Shown piece by piece: positions 19,149 through 28,392 of a stretch of 64,000 nucleotides of DNA. The notes under the pieces were generated by a model. It was not told where the DNA came from, did no database searches, and saw only the letters and a program-made list of their open reading frames with translations. Origin of the DNA: Thalassoroseus pseudoceratinae. Its GTDB lineage: Bacteria > Planctomycetota > Planctomycetia > Planctomycetales > Planctomycetaceae. The position numbers and the translations under genes are program-made. Where the stretch lies: positions 248,001-312,000 of the forward strand of contig NZ_JAALXT010000002.1 of assembly GCF_011634775.1 (NCBI RefSeq), written 5' to 3'. Each line of letters starts with the position of its first letter. The first letter of the stretch is position 1.

Positions 19149-20336
19149 TTAGCTGAATCGGGCGTAGGTCGGGAGTTCACCGACCAACGGGCTAACGTAC
19201 TCCATGAATGCGTCCGTCACATCCATCCCATCGGCCGCGATGAATTCGTCTGGCATGGGACGCTCATGGTTGGCGACTTCGGATAGTGGTGCAGATCCTA
19301 GTTCGATTACGTAGGGATCATTAGACATACGGTCGATCGTCACCATTTCCCCACTTCGACCAGCCACGCCTCGTGCGACGGCTTCCTGACCGCAGCGGTA
19401 GGCTTCGTCGTAATCGAGCCCGACTCCACGATCGGCGGCACACATTTGAAGTGATTCCGTCACTTGGAATTCTCCTCGCCAACCAAACTCGTCGGAGAGA
19501 ATTCGATGGAGCATCATCGCGGCACTTGTTCCCCCCATCGCTCCGAATTCGACGTTGTCGAATTTGTCTCGCGTAGTGGAAGCACTCACCGGGTTGCCGT
19601 CGGCATCGAGAATTCCTTCACCGCAAACGATGGACACGAAACCGTTTTCTTGTTGGGTTTTCTTCACTTTCGCCAAGAACGCTTCCCGATCGAACGGACG
19701 TTCGGGCAGCAAGATGATGTGCGGTGCGTCGCCGGATTGCTGACGAGCCATTGCCGCCGCCGCTGGCAACCAACCCGCCGAGCGTCCCACGGTTTGGAAG
19801 ATGTTGAATTGATCAACCTTCTGCATGTCACGGGCCAACACCCCCGCTTGCATCACGCTCATGGCCACATAGCGAGCGGCACTGGCGAAGCCGGGAGTGT
19901 GATCGGTGCCGAACAGGTCATTGTCGACGGTTTTTGGCACACCCACGCCACGGAGTTCATACCCCTGAGTCGCGGCGTATTCGGTGATGCGATGAATCGT
20001 GTCCATCGTGTCGTTGCCACCGATCATGAAGAAGTATCGAATGTTGTGTTTCTTCAGGGCTTCCAGGATCGGACCAAAGTGTTCGTCTTGAAGTTTGAGA
20101 CGTGTGGACCCGAGAGCACTACTTGGAGCCTGCCGAATCGCGTCGAGCAAATCGCGGGGTTGTTCCGAGAGGGCGATGAGTTGGTCGTTCAACACGCCTT
20201 CAATACCGAAACGCATGCCGTAGATGGTTTCAATCTCGTTGGCTTCGATGGCGGCATCGACCACGCCGACCAGTGAAGCATTAATCACCGAAGTCGGTCC
20301 GCCCGACTGCCCTACAATCGCATTTCCGTTGGTCAT
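19149..20336 (-). CDS. 6-phosphofructokinase, probably pyrophosphate-dependent
   Basis: A PFK-family enzyme of 395 residues from ATG 20336, giving the usual N-terminus NGNAIVGQSGGPTSVINASL. It phosphorylates fructose-6-phosphate. Two positions decide phosphoryl donor: the motif here is MIGGNDTMD (ATP enzymes have GGDGS) and GVPKTVDND carries the Lys typical of PPi enzymes in the PKTxDND block. Both therefore point to PPi dependence, which would make the step reversible. The upstream in-frame extension to 20399 lacks family resemblance. A strong hairpin terminator follows. The donor assignment is inference from these residues. Confidence 0.88.
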   Translation of the reverse strand: MTNGNAIVGQSGGPTSVINASLVGVVDAAIEANEIETIYGMRFGIEGVLNDQLIALSEQPRDLLDAIRQAPSSALGSTRLKLQDEHFGPILEALKKHNIRYFFMIGGNDTMDTIHRITEYAATQGYELRGVGVPKTVDNDLFGTDHTPGFASAARYVAMSVMQAGVLARDMQKVDQFNIFQTVGRSAGWLPAAAAMARQQSGDAPHIILLPERPFDREAFLAKVKKTQQENGFVSIVCGEGILDADGNPVSASTTRDKFDNVEFGAMGGTSAAMMLHRILSDEFGWRGEFQVTESLQMCAADRGVGLDYDEAYRCGQEAVARGVAGRSGEMVTIDRMSNDPYVIELGSAPLSEVANHERPMPDEFIAADGMDVTDAFMEYVSPLVGELPTYARFS

Positions 20337-20451
20337 CAGTTCGCTCACTCTTTTGTCTAAAAGACGTTTCGTCGTAATGGTTGTTCGCTGAGTTCGCAAC
20401 GCGAAACCCAGCGTGGTTCATCTTGTGAAAAGAACGCTTGGGAATTTCAGT

Positions 20452-21207
20452 CTAAGTGGGAAGTGATCGTCGCAGAGACGATAGCAACTGTCGCCAGAAT
20501 TGGGCGTAGGAATCACCCACTTCAATAGCTTCGGCACCGTCTGCTTGGCCTTGCACGCGTCCATCACCCCAATCGACCCAACCACCAACCCAGTGCGGAG
20601 CCACATCCGTCGCGAGTGCCGCCGTTTGCCCCTGGCCATACTTCCCGACCACCAATAGCGGATGCGTTTCGCGGACGTTGAATTCGATCGCTTCAGACTC
20701 AGCAATCGCAATCTGAAGACGATCAGCAGCCAGCAGCGTTTTCGCATCGGGTTTTGCGTGGAACCGATTGAATCCCCCGATGCAAGGCGGACGGTCTTGC
20801 CAGGGAAGTCCATCGACCGCGGGATGATTTTGCAGGACGCGCACGAGGGCGGATTGATCGCAATTGATGCGGTCGTCCTCGGTTTGCAGCGTCACAGGCA
20901 GTGCGTCGGCAATCTTTGTGCGATCCCAATCCCCACCGAATCCGTGGAAGGACTCCCAGCCGCCAATCATGATCAAACCGGTTCCCGCTTCGACCGAACT
21001 CAACAACGCGGTTTGGGCAGCGTCGTTCATTTGGTCGGCGGGATAGTCCGAGAGAATCACCAAGTCACGGGGTTGCATCTCGTCCGGCGTGATTGGTTGA
21101 TCGCTGGGAACGTAATCGAATTCCCAGCCCCATGAAGCCATCATGCCAGCCAGATACGAGGCGGCAGTCTCCAGGTTGGTGTCACCGCAATAAAGAATGG
21201 GAGCCAT
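20452..21207 (-). CDS. Class I glutamine amidotransferase-like protein
   Basis: A 251-residue protein of the putative glutamine-amidotransferase family (PF07090-like). The opening ILYCGDTNLETAASYLAGMM and the turn RDLVILSDYPADQM lead to LIMIGGWESFHGFGG near residue 95. No cysteine nucleophile stands in a GATase elbow, so it is probably not an active glutaminase. The end (HPLLVVGKYGQGQTAALATDVAPHWVGGWVDW) matches the family's C-terminal block. Such proteins resemble trehalose-utilisation-type GATases and are of unknown function. It lies 115 bp upstream of the phosphofructokinase in the same direction. Confidence 0.7.
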   Translation of the reverse strand: MAPILYCGDTNLETAASYLAGMMASWGWEFDYVPSDQPITPDEMQPRDLVILSDYPADQMNDAAQTALLSSVEAGTGLIMIGGWESFHGFGGDWDRTKIADALPVTLQTEDDRINCDQSALVRVLQNHPAVDGLPWQDRPPCIGGFNRFHAKPDAKTLLAADRLQIAIAESEAIEFNVRETHPLLVVGKYGQGQTAALATDVAPHWVGGWVDWGDGRVQGQADGAEAIEVGDSYAQFWRQLLSSLRRSLPT

Positions 21208-21410
21208 CAGATAATTAGTCGCTCAGTGTGCAAACGGGCGGAGTTGGTTGGATGAAATTGCGATGTATTGTGGATCAAACGCAGGGCAAACACAATCGCA
21301 CCGGGCGAAGGGAACGGAACCAACTTTCCTGGCGATAGTCGAGGCGGCTCGAAATCGTTACACTCGTCCGTTTGAGCTCGCGGACGTTTTTCATTTTACT
21401 GAATTTTGCG

Positions 21411-21842
21411 ATGTCCAGTTCCGAACCCGAAACCTGCGTTGTTCGACCCGCGCACTCACAGGATGTGACGGAGTTGGCCAGCTTTATCGAACCGTTCGTT
21501 GAACTCGGCCAGCTTCTACCACGAACGCCGGACGAGCTTGATGGATTGGTCCATCATGGATTTGTCGCGGTGCTGAACGATCGGATTGTCGGGTTTGCGG
21601 CACTTGAGGTGTATTCGAAGAAACTCGCCGAGGTGCGGAGTTTGGCGGTCGATCCGAATACTCGCGGGCATGGCGTAGGCAAACGACTCGTGCAAGCTTG
21701 CATCGATCGGGCGCGTGAGATGCACGTGCTCGAAGTGATGGCCGTCACCGCAACAGAAGAATTCTTCAGGGCCTGTGGATTCGATTTCACCTTGCCCGGC
21801 CAGAAGAAAGCGATGTTCATTCAGACTCGCGATCAAGTGTGA
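21411..21842 (+). CDS. GNAT acetyltransferase, ArgA-like short form
   Basis: From ATG 21411 this gives 143 residues, a complete single GNAT domain. The acetyl-CoA loop is LAVDPNTRGHGVGKRLVQACI. The upstream GQLLPRTPDELDG resembles the LLPR segment of amino-acid N-acetyltransferases related to ArgA, and the CGFDF and LPGQKKAMF ends also fit. A role in acetylating glutamate is possible but not shown; other small amines are equally open. It sits 50 bp before the DUF447 gene and may be co-transcribed with the tetrahydromethanopterin genes. Confidence 0.72.
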   Translation: MSSSEPETCVVRPAHSQDVTELASFIEPFVELGQLLPRTPDELDGLVHHGFVAVLNDRIVGFAALEVYSKKLAEVRSLAVDPNTRGHGVGKRLVQACIDRAREMHVLEVMAVTATEEFFRACGFDFTLPGQKKAMFIQTRDQV

Positions 21843-21892
21843 TCGAAAGACGGCTTTCCCGGAACTGCCAAACATCAGGACTGTTTGCGACT

Positions 21893-22477
21893 ATGATTCT
21901 TGAAGGTATCGTCACCACTCGCAATGCGAACGGAACCGTGAACGTGGCCCCGATGGGACCGATCGTTTCACCGACGATGCAAACACTTCGATTGCGTCCG
22001 TTTCAAACATCAACGACCTATCAGAATTTGAAACGTGGCGGCGAAGGCGTGTTTCATGTGACGGATGATGTGCTTCTCATCACCCGCGCGGCATTGGGAT
22101 TGTTAGAGCAGACTCCGCCGACATTTGCAGCAGAGACAATCGCTGGCGAGGTGCTTGCGGATGCGTGTCGTTGGTACGAATTTCGGGTCAGTTCGCTGGA
22201 CGATTCTCAGGACCGTACGGAGATTGACGCGAGCGTGATTCATACCGGACGGCTTCGTGATTTTCTCGGTTTCAATCGCGCGAAACACGCGGTGATCGAG
22301 GCGGCAATTTTGGCAACGCGGATTCATCTGCTGGATGCCAACGATCTTCAGCGACAGATCGAAGCACTGCGTTCGCCAGTCGAGAAAACGGCCGGTTCCG
22401 CCGAACGGGAGGCCTTCGCACTCGTCGAGAGTTTCATTTCCGAGCGGTTGACGGCGGCGTGTGGTGAATCGACATGA
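21893..22477 (+). CDS. DUF447 family protein, tetrahydromethanopterin-associated
   Basis: From ATG 21893 this gives 194 residues starting MILEGIVTTRNANGTVNVAPMGP, a DUF447 hallmark. The protein looks like an FMN-binding split barrel of the flavin-reductase type. DUF447 genes are known from methanogens and from methylotrophs and planctomycetes that make tetrahydromethanopterin (H4MPT), where they cluster with pathway genes. That is the case here: the stop overlaps the start of the RFAP synthase gene by 4 bp (ATGA). The precise step is not established. Earlier start at 21839 would add a poor N-terminus. Confidence 0.8.
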   Translation: MILEGIVTTRNANGTVNVAPMGPIVSPTMQTLRLRPFQTSTTYQNLKRGGEGVFHVTDDVLLITRAALGLLEQTPPTFAAETIAGEVLADACRWYEFRVSSLDDSQDRTEIDASVIHTGRLRDFLGFNRAKHAVIEAAILATRIHLLDANDLQRQIEALRSPVEKTAGSAEREAFALVESFISERLTAACGEST

Positions 22478-23451
22478 CGACAATTCATGTGGAGACTGGT
22501 TGCCGACTTCATTTTGGTTTGCTCTCTCAACCGGGCACAGATCATGGTCGGTTCGCGGGTGTCGGAATGATGCTGGAATCGCCCGGCGTCCGCCTGATTG
22601 CTTTGGAATCGATGGCCGACGGTGTTATCGCCGACAAGTTTACCACCGCTGCTCGTGACCGTGTGCGGACATTTATGGAGCGGTTTCGGGAATCCTCACC
22701 GGACGCGTTTCCGAACTGTGAGATCCTCGTCGATTCAGCGATTCCATCCCACGCGGGGCTTGGTTCTGGAACGCAACTTGGGTTAGCCACTGCAACGGCG
22801 ATCGAGCGACTTTCCGCCCGCCAAGAATTCGTGAGTCCTTGGACTCTCGCAGAGTGGGTTGGTCGCGGAAGACGGTCGGGCATTGGCATCGCGGGTAGCC
22901 GCACCGGCGGTTTGCTGCTCGATTCTGGAGAACAGCAAAGCGGCGAACACCGTGTGCGACGCATCGCCGTACCGAAGTCGTGGCGGGTCGTGCTGATCAC
23001 CCCGCTGGACGAAACCGGTTTGTCTGGTGCCGCCGAGTTGCGAGCCTTCGACGAGTTGCCGCCAACATCGCGGTCTGAGGTCGATCGCTTATGGAAACTG
23101 GGTACGGAACGTCTTGCCCCTAGCGTGGAACACGCTGATTTCGCGGCGTTTTCCGAAGCGGTTTACGAGTACGGATTTGGTGTCGGCCAAACATTCGCAG
23201 CCGTCCAGGGCGGCCCGTTTGCGAACTCCACGACAGGAGCGATCGTGGAGTTCTTGCGGGTGAGTGGAGTGCGTGGTGTCGGTCAAACGTCATGGGGACC
23301 AACGGTGTTCGCGTTTGCGGCCGATCGGAAATCCGCCGGCATGATTGTGGAATCGCTGCACTCGCAACCCCATTTCGGGCGGCTGGCGACTCACATCACC
23401 CGCCCCCGAAACACGGGAATGGCCATCACACCTGCCGATCCACGCAAATGA
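22474..23451 (+). CDS. Beta-ribofuranosylaminobenzene 5'-phosphate synthase (RFAP synthase)
   Basis: This 325-residue GHMP-superfamily enzyme condenses 4-hydroxybenzoate or 4-aminobenzoate with PRPP, the first committed step of H4MPT (methanopterin) biosynthesis. The opening IHVETGCRLHFGLLSQPG and GGVG-like FAGVGMMLESPGV are characteristic. The glycine-rich GHMP loop is PSHAGLGSGTQLGLA near residues 88-103, and GRGRRSGIGIAGSRTGGLLLDSG near 128 is a second family block. It overlaps the DUF447 stop by 4 bp, so the two are translationally coupled. H4MPT in bacteria serves formaldehyde oxidation, and its presence in planctomycetes is known. Confidence 0.9.
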   Translation: MTTIHVETGCRLHFGLLSQPGTDHGRFAGVGMMLESPGVRLIALESMADGVIADKFTTAARDRVRTFMERFRESSPDAFPNCEILVDSAIPSHAGLGSGTQLGLATATAIERLSARQEFVSPWTLAEWVGRGRRSGIGIAGSRTGGLLLDSGEQQSGEHRVRRIAVPKSWRVVLITPLDETGLSGAAELRAFDELPPTSRSEVDRLWKLGTERLAPSVEHADFAAFSEAVYEYGFGVGQTFAAVQGGPFANSTTGAIVEFLRVSGVRGVGQTSWGPTVFAFAADRKSAGMIVESLHSQPHFGRLATHITRPRNTGMAITPADPRK

Positions 23452-23468
23452 CGAAAGCGTCAGCCAAG

Positions 23469-25172
23469 CTATCGCGGAAATTCGACGATCTGCCCATCAT
23501 TCCGTTCGATGAGTTTGCGGACGGTTTCGTCTTCGAGTGTTTTCTCGATGAATCGAACGGCTCCATCACAGAATGCCGCATGAAACCCGTCTTTGTACCA
23601 ACCGCCGAATACGGGCAGTTTCTTCGCTTCGGGGTCGTAGGCGATGTCGTCGGGTTTGGTCCATGGGACTTTCTTTTTGGCTTCGACAATCATCCAGGTG
23701 TTCGATGAGCCATCAAAGATATCGGCGAAACGAATTCCGTCGCCGTCTTTGGGACCGAACGCGGTTTTCTCGCCGACGATCGCAAAGTAGCTCGTGTTCG
23801 TGGACTCCGTTTCGTCGTCGGGATGGCGATAAACGGACGGCATTTGGTCGAGCAATTTCTTGTTGTGCTCGCTGTCCCACGGTTCGTCGAAGTGGTACTG
23901 CTTGTGTAGTTCGTTGGCTTCGATGTACGGCAAAATGGCGACTCGCCAACTGACCGGCGTTTTCCCATCAGGACCAGTGATGACCGGCGGCGGGAACTGG
24001 CCGTGCACATCGTGATAATTGTGCATGGCGATGCCGAGATGTTTCATATTGTTCTTCGATTGAATGCGACGGCTTCTCGCGCGAAGTTCGATCATCGTGG
24101 GAACCATTGAGGCGATCGTCTTTTCCATTTTCTCCCCCGACCAACTCGCCGTCACACGGATGGTCCGTTCTTCGCGTGTGATCTTGGTCGTCTTCAGCAG
24201 ATCATCCGACATTTGCAGGAACGCCGAGAACGCTTTGGAGAAAGCGTCGTTCGTTTTTTGATCGTGCTTCGCCAAATACGCGAATGCGTTTTTCTTCAAC
24301 AACCGAACCGCATCGAGCGTTTCCTCGACGGCTTCCACCGAACCGTTTTCCTCGACATCTGCAACGACTTCTAGCTGCATGTCATCGCCCACACTGACAT
24401 TCCAGACCATGGTGTCCACGTCTTGCCAGAGTGGGGCGAACATTCCCAAGAACGGTTCGAGCACGACCAAAGACGGGTCCGCTGGAAACATCAGTGGGCG
24501 AGTGGCATGCCGACGATTCCGTGACATTTGCCGCATCATTTCCATGCCCATCTCAATGAGTTCCTGGCCTCGCGAGACGTTCTCGTAGGCCATGACCGAG
24601 GCATCCGGTTTGACGTGGGAATGCCATACGGGTGGGGTCTTCATCGCGGCGGAGTCGATGACGGTTTCCATCGCTCCATCGCCTTCGGCGACGATCAGGG
24701 TTTTCTCATCAGGGAACCAAACGGAAACCGGACGGAATTGGGAGTCCGTATCTTTACGATAGCGTTGCCCGCCGTAAAGAATGACTCGGTTCTGTGGAAT
24801 TGCCGTTTCGATGACGGTGTCTTGGTCGATCGGTTCTTGGGTCTGTAGGATGAATGCCGTGTGGAAACGACCGATCGCGGGATCAATGATCGAAAGCGAA
24901 ATCATCAATCGTTCCACGTTCTCGATCGGCACACCATGCAGCGGGTTGAGTAGCCGTCCGTTCTGGAAAAGTGGGACCAACTTTCGTACGGTGTCAGAGG
25001 ACAACATCTGAGCCGGTCGAATCCCCACGGCTAGCAACGCATGTTTCGGTACATACCGAACCGGAAACGCCGATTGCGGTTGTTGGGCTTGAACTCCGGA
25101 TAATATCAGCATCCAGGCGGCGACACAGAGAAGGCCGCTTCGCATGGAGTTTCGTCGAATCTTTGGGCACAT
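23469..25172 (-). CDS. DUF1559-domain exported protein
   Basis: A 567-residue protein from ATG 25172, chosen because AGGAGG lies 7 bp upstream and the signal peptide ([17 protein letters not shown]) then sits near the N-terminus. The C-terminal 180 residues are a DUF1559 domain: [23 protein letters not shown], then [18 protein letters not shown], ending [13 protein letters not shown]. The DUF1559 family is hugely expanded in planctomycetes and usually has a pseudopilin-like N-terminal methylation helix. Here it is instead fused to an exported N-terminal domain of about 380 residues that I do not recognise. It is convergent with the RFAP synthase gene. Confidence 0.82.
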   Translation of the reverse strand: MCPKIRRNSMRSGLLCVAAWMLILSGVQAQQPQSAFPVRYVPKHALLAVGIRPAQMLSSDTVRKLVPLFQNGRLLNPLHGVPIENVERLMISLSIIDPAIGRFHTAFILQTQEPIDQDTVIETAIPQNRVILYGGQRYRKDTDSQFRPVSVWFPDEKTLIVAEGDGAMETVIDSAAMKTPPVWHSHVKPDASVMAYENVSRGQELIEMGMEMMRQMSRNRRHATRPLMFPADPSLVVLEPFLGMFAPLWQDVDTMVWNVSVGDDMQLEVVADVEENGSVEAVEETLDAVRLLKKNAFAYLAKHDQKTNDAFSKAFSAFLQMSDDLLKTTKITREERTIRVTASWSGEKMEKTIASMVPTMIELRARSRRIQSKNNMKHLGIAMHNYHDVHGQFPPPVITGPDGKTPVSWRVAILPYIEANELHKQYHFDEPWDSEHNKKLLDQMPSVYRHPDDETESTNTSYFAIVGEKTAFGPKDGDGIRFADIFDGSSNTWMIVEAKKKVPWTKPDDIAYDPEAKKLPVFGGWYKDGFHAAFCDGAVRFIEKTLEDETVRKLIERNDGQIVEFPR

Positions 25173-25411
25173 CGCTGGACCTCCTGAACGCAAAAGATTG
25201 GTGCTGGTAATTTGTACCAGCATACTCGGGATCAATCAGGCTTGCCAATCCGCCGGGTTGGCTGGCATGGAAATCGCTTAAACATGGATTGTGCCACAGA
25301 ACATTGACTTTTGTGGCGATCACGCCTCGTCAATCGGTTCGATGTCGATGATTCGCATCATCTGAGTTGTTCGAAGGCAACATCGTTTTCGTTCTGTTGA
25401 ATGAGTTTGAC

Positions 25412-25738
25412 ATGACACTCTGCCCGAAACCTACGACCGCGATTTGGCCCGTCATTGTGTGGGGAGTGCTCGGGGTGTTTCATGTCGATGCGAACGAAGC
25501 CGTCGCAGACGATTGGATGTTCCGCCGATCGTATTACTCCCACGAGATTCCCGAAGAACTCCGTGAAAATTATCCACCGCCCCCACCGCGACGGACAGCG
25601 TACCGACGCCCCATGACCGGCTACGGCCCTGGTTTTGCCGTTCGAGGAGGCTATCGCTGGAACCGGGTGACCCTCGGTCGCGGACGCAACACCGACACTC
25701 TGATGCTCCGCGAGAACTTTTTCGAGTACCGCCCGTAA
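25412..25738 (+). CDS. Small secreted protein, Arg/Tyr/Pro-rich
   Basis: A protein of 108 residues from ATG 25412, with a hydrophobic signal (AIWPVIVWGVLGVFHVDA). The mature part has PPPPPRR and several Tyr-Arg-Gly-rich stretches (GYGPGFAVRGGYRW) and ends NTDTLMLRENFFEYRP. No domain is recognised. It precedes the outer-membrane-like protein by under 100 bp, so they may be co-transcribed. Confidence 0.5.
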   Translation: MTLCPKPTTAIWPVIVWGVLGVFHVDANEAVADDWMFRRSYYSHEIPEELRENYPPPPPRRTAYRRPMTGYGPGFAVRGGYRWNRVTLGRGRNTDTLMLRENFFEYRP

Positions 25739-25834
25739 ACCGAATCTGATCTTGTACAGATGGCGGGAAATTTGATATTCACCCGCCTCTCTCTCGATCT
25801 TTTCATCTCGCCGTTGGCATCGGAGGCCAATTCC

Positions 25835-26923
25835 GTGTTGCGAACACTTGCGCTGATGTTCGGCCTCGGATGGGCGGGAATTGTGACCGTCCTCGCTGAC
25901 GAGACGGTTCCGGAATCGCCCGTTCCGTTCGTGCCACCGAGTCCGTCGAATCCTGCGGAGCCATCTACTCCTGTCGTCACCGAAGAGGCCGTCGGCACTG
26001 CAACGGTGCGATTAGAATATTCGAATGAGCTGTCGACACCGGACGAGGTTTTCGCGGAAACCGTGGTCGAAGACGGGACGACATCCGAAACCACCACGGA
26101 AATCCAAATCGGAACGGACGGAGATTCCGACCTCTGGCCGAAGGTGGCGGACTTTTCCGCAGCGCGGTGGTACCCCGATGGTGGGGGACTCACGTGGTTG
26201 CCGGGGCATCGAGATCGGTTCGGCATGTTCAGTCTGCGTTCGGAATCCGCGGGCCAATTCAGCAATTGGGAGAACTTGTCGCTGCTCAGCGGGATGTCGT
26301 TTCATTTTCTTAATGGTCCGGTCAGCACCGATCTGCCCTCCAAACTGTTTGATTTCGATTTGGGTCTGCATTGGAACGGTGAAGTCACCGACGGCTGGTG
26401 GGCGAACCTTCGTGTCACCGCCGGTGTGTATTCCGACATCGAAGATAGTGCTCGCGACGGCTGGCGATTCCCGTCCGAAGCGATAGTATTCACCGATTGG
26501 TCCAACGACGCGCAAGCGGTGTTCGGGGTGAAGTATTTCGATCGTCGAAATTTGGTCGCGCTCCCGGTGGGTGGTGTCATCTTGCGACCGGATGACCAAC
26601 TGCGACTCGAACTGTTGTTCCCCGAACCGCGTGTCGCATGGCAGGTCTCGGAAGATGATGACGGCACGCAACGGTGGTTGTCACTGTCTGGACAAATCGG
26701 TGGCGGTGAGTGGGCCATCGAACGGGCCGACACGGACCTGGCCGACGTGGTCACGTACAACGATTACAGTTTGGTGCTCGGCTTCCATCGGTTTGCACCG
26801 GGCGTGATCGACAACATGTTCGAGATCGGCTACGTCTTCGCACGCGATCTGGAATACCGCTCCGGAGTGGGCAACTTCGAGCCTGAGGAATCGATTTTCT
26901 TCCGTCTTTCGGCTCGGCATTGA
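25835..26923 (+). CDS. Putative outer-membrane beta-barrel protein
   Basis: I place the start at GTG 25835, 8 bases after a GGAGG (25822-25826), because this gives a clean signal peptide (LRTLALMFGLGWAGIVTVLA). An ATG at 25760 in the same frame is the alternative. The 362-residue protein has a Pro/Ser/Glu/Thr-rich linker to about residue 100, followed by alternating aromatic/polar beta strands such as FDFDLGLHWNGEVTDGWW and YSLVLGFHRF, ending FFRLSARH with an aromatic near the C-terminus as in barrels. It resembles DUF6268-type outer-membrane proteins. The role is unknown. Confidence 0.65.
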   Translation: MLRTLALMFGLGWAGIVTVLADETVPESPVPFVPPSPSNPAEPSTPVVTEEAVGTATVRLEYSNELSTPDEVFAETVVEDGTTSETTTEIQIGTDGDSDLWPKVADFSAARWYPDGGGLTWLPGHRDRFGMFSLRSESAGQFSNWENLSLLSGMSFHFLNGPVSTDLPSKLFDFDLGLHWNGEVTDGWWANLRVTAGVYSDIEDSARDGWRFPSEAIVFTDWSNDAQAVFGVKYFDRRNLVALPVGGVILRPDDQLRLELLFPEPRVAWQVSEDDDGTQRWLSLSGQIGGGEWAIERADTDLADVVTYNDYSLVLGFHRFAPGVIDNMFEIGYVFARDLEYRSGVGNFEPEESIFFRLSARH

Positions 26924-27075
26924 GCGAAAACGCCAGCGATTGTCGTCATTTGAACGGGCTCTCGGTTTTCCCCGATTCGACCCTGCCCAAAATTGTGGAA
27001 CCATCGTAGAATGGGGAGCACCACACCGATAACGTTTGGGGTGATTGATCTTCTGTTCTCAAGGTTCAAAAAGTT

Positions 27076-27885
27076 ATGAATGAACCGTTGGCCGCTTCGC
27101 ATTCGACCGCGATGGAATTCTCGACCGACGAACTCACGTTCTTCGAGCAAAACGGATTCGCGATCGCGCGGGGACTTTGCGAAGAAAGCTTGCGAACGGA
27201 GTTGTTGCAGCTCACGCTCGACGGACTTCACAGAGATTTGCAGCCAATCGAGTACGAAGCCGACGTGCACTACCCGGGTTCGCCGGAATCACGAACGGCT
27301 ACCGGCGGTCGAACCGCAAGACGGCTCAAGCAAGCCCATAGTCGAGGCATCGCGTTCACGGAATGGGCGATGCATCCGAAAGTCGTCGGGCGATTACGAC
27401 AACTGCTTGGTCCCGAATTGGTTATGCCGCTGGCTCATCACAACTGCGTGATGACCAAGCAACCGGAATTCAGCAGTGACACGGGTTGGCATCAGGATAT
27501 TCGGTATTGGTCGTTCGCCGAACGCGAGTTGGTCAGCGTATGGTTGGCGCTCGGGGCAGAAAACGCTCAGAACGGTTGTTTGCAAGTCATCCCAGGTTCG
27601 CATCGTATGCTGTTCGACCGAGAACGATTTGACGACGATTTGTTCTTCCGAACCGATCTCCCGGAGAATCAAGAACTCATTCGTCAGAAAGTGATGGTGG
27701 AATTGAATCCTGGCGATGTGCTGTTCTTTCACTGCCGGACATTCCACGCGGCGTCTCGGAATCACACGAGTGAGACGAAGTATTCCCTGGTCAACACCTA
27801 TCGTCCGGAAATGAACCGACCGCGTCCGGGGACGCGATCCGGGACTTGGCCGGAGTTGGTCATCCCGTCGCCGGGTTCACCGTAG
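27076..27885 (+). CDS. Phytanoyl-CoA dioxygenase (PhyH) family protein
   Basis: A 269-residue non-haem Fe(II)/2-oxoglutarate oxygenase. It opens ELTFFEQNGFAIARGLC. The iron site's His and Asp are in GWHQDIRYW near residue 140, and the second His is in FHCRTFHAASRNHT near residue 220, followed by the 2-oxoglutarate-binding Arg region. Substrates in this family range from lipids to small polar metabolites, so none can be assigned. It is followed by a ferredoxin and an amidohydrolase gene in the same direction, though with a 111-bp gap. Confidence 0.82.
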   Translation: MNEPLAASHSTAMEFSTDELTFFEQNGFAIARGLCEESLRTELLQLTLDGLHRDLQPIEYEADVHYPGSPESRTATGGRTARRLKQAHSRGIAFTEWAMHPKVVGRLRQLLGPELVMPLAHHNCVMTKQPEFSSDTGWHQDIRYWSFAERELVSVWLALGAENAQNGCLQVIPGSHRMLFDRERFDDDLFFRTDLPENQELIRQKVMVELNPGDVLFFHCRTFHAASRNHTSETKYSLVNTYRPEMNRPRPGTRSGTWPELVIPSPGSP

Positions 27886-27996
27886 TTGGTCTTGCGATGG
27901 GATTTGGCGTCTACTGGAATTCCGTCTCGTTCGTCGATATTATCGGGACCCATTGAATCCCATCCCACGCGATCGAAGTTTGCGGAAACGCCTATC

Positions 27997-28356
27997 ATGC
28001 CCACGGTTAATTTCGTCAACGAGAAGAAAAAGGTCGAAGTTCCCGAAGGAGCGAACTTGCGGAAAGAAGCCCTGAAAGCGGGCATCCCGATTCATCCTTC
28101 CATGAACCGCGTTCTCAATTGCAAAGGCTTGGGATCGTGCGGGACTTGCCGGGTGCTGGTTCGCAAAGGCGTCGAGAATGTCAGCAAACAGGGGCTTCGC
28201 GAGAAATTGCGATTCCTCGCAGGACCGCTGTTGTTCTTCGCTCGCTTGGGGAAAGAAGACCAACTTCGTCTCGCTTGCCAAACGAAAGTCAAAGGCGATT
28301 GCGAAATCGAAACGCAACCTGACAGCAATTGGCACGGCGAAAAATTCTGGGCCTAA
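27997..28356 (+). CDS. [2Fe-2S] ferredoxin
   Basis: From ATG 27997 this gives 119 residues. The beta-grasp fold opens PTVNFVNEKKKVEVPEGANL, and the cluster cysteines are Cys42, Cys48 and Cys51 (C-x5-C-x2-C in NCKGLGSCGTCRVLV) with Cys94 in LACQT. The insertion around residues 60-90 is longer than in plant ferredoxins. The redox partner is unknown. The adjacent dioxygenase does not by itself require a ferredoxin, and the following gene is an amidohydrolase. The longer frame from 27886 contains the same protein with an unlikely N-terminus. Confidence 0.87.
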   Translation: MPTVNFVNEKKKVEVPEGANLRKEALKAGIPIHPSMNRVLNCKGLGSCGTCRVLVRKGVENVSKQGLREKLRFLAGPLLFFARLGKEDQLRLACQTKVKGDCEIETQPDSNWHGEKFWA

Positions 28357-28392
28357 ACACTTCGGAGCGACACCGCTGGATGGAGTGAATCC

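Noticed and set aside
19464-20276. 270-aa plus-strand frame opposite the phosphofructokinase
   Set aside because: Antisense shadow of a conserved enzyme.
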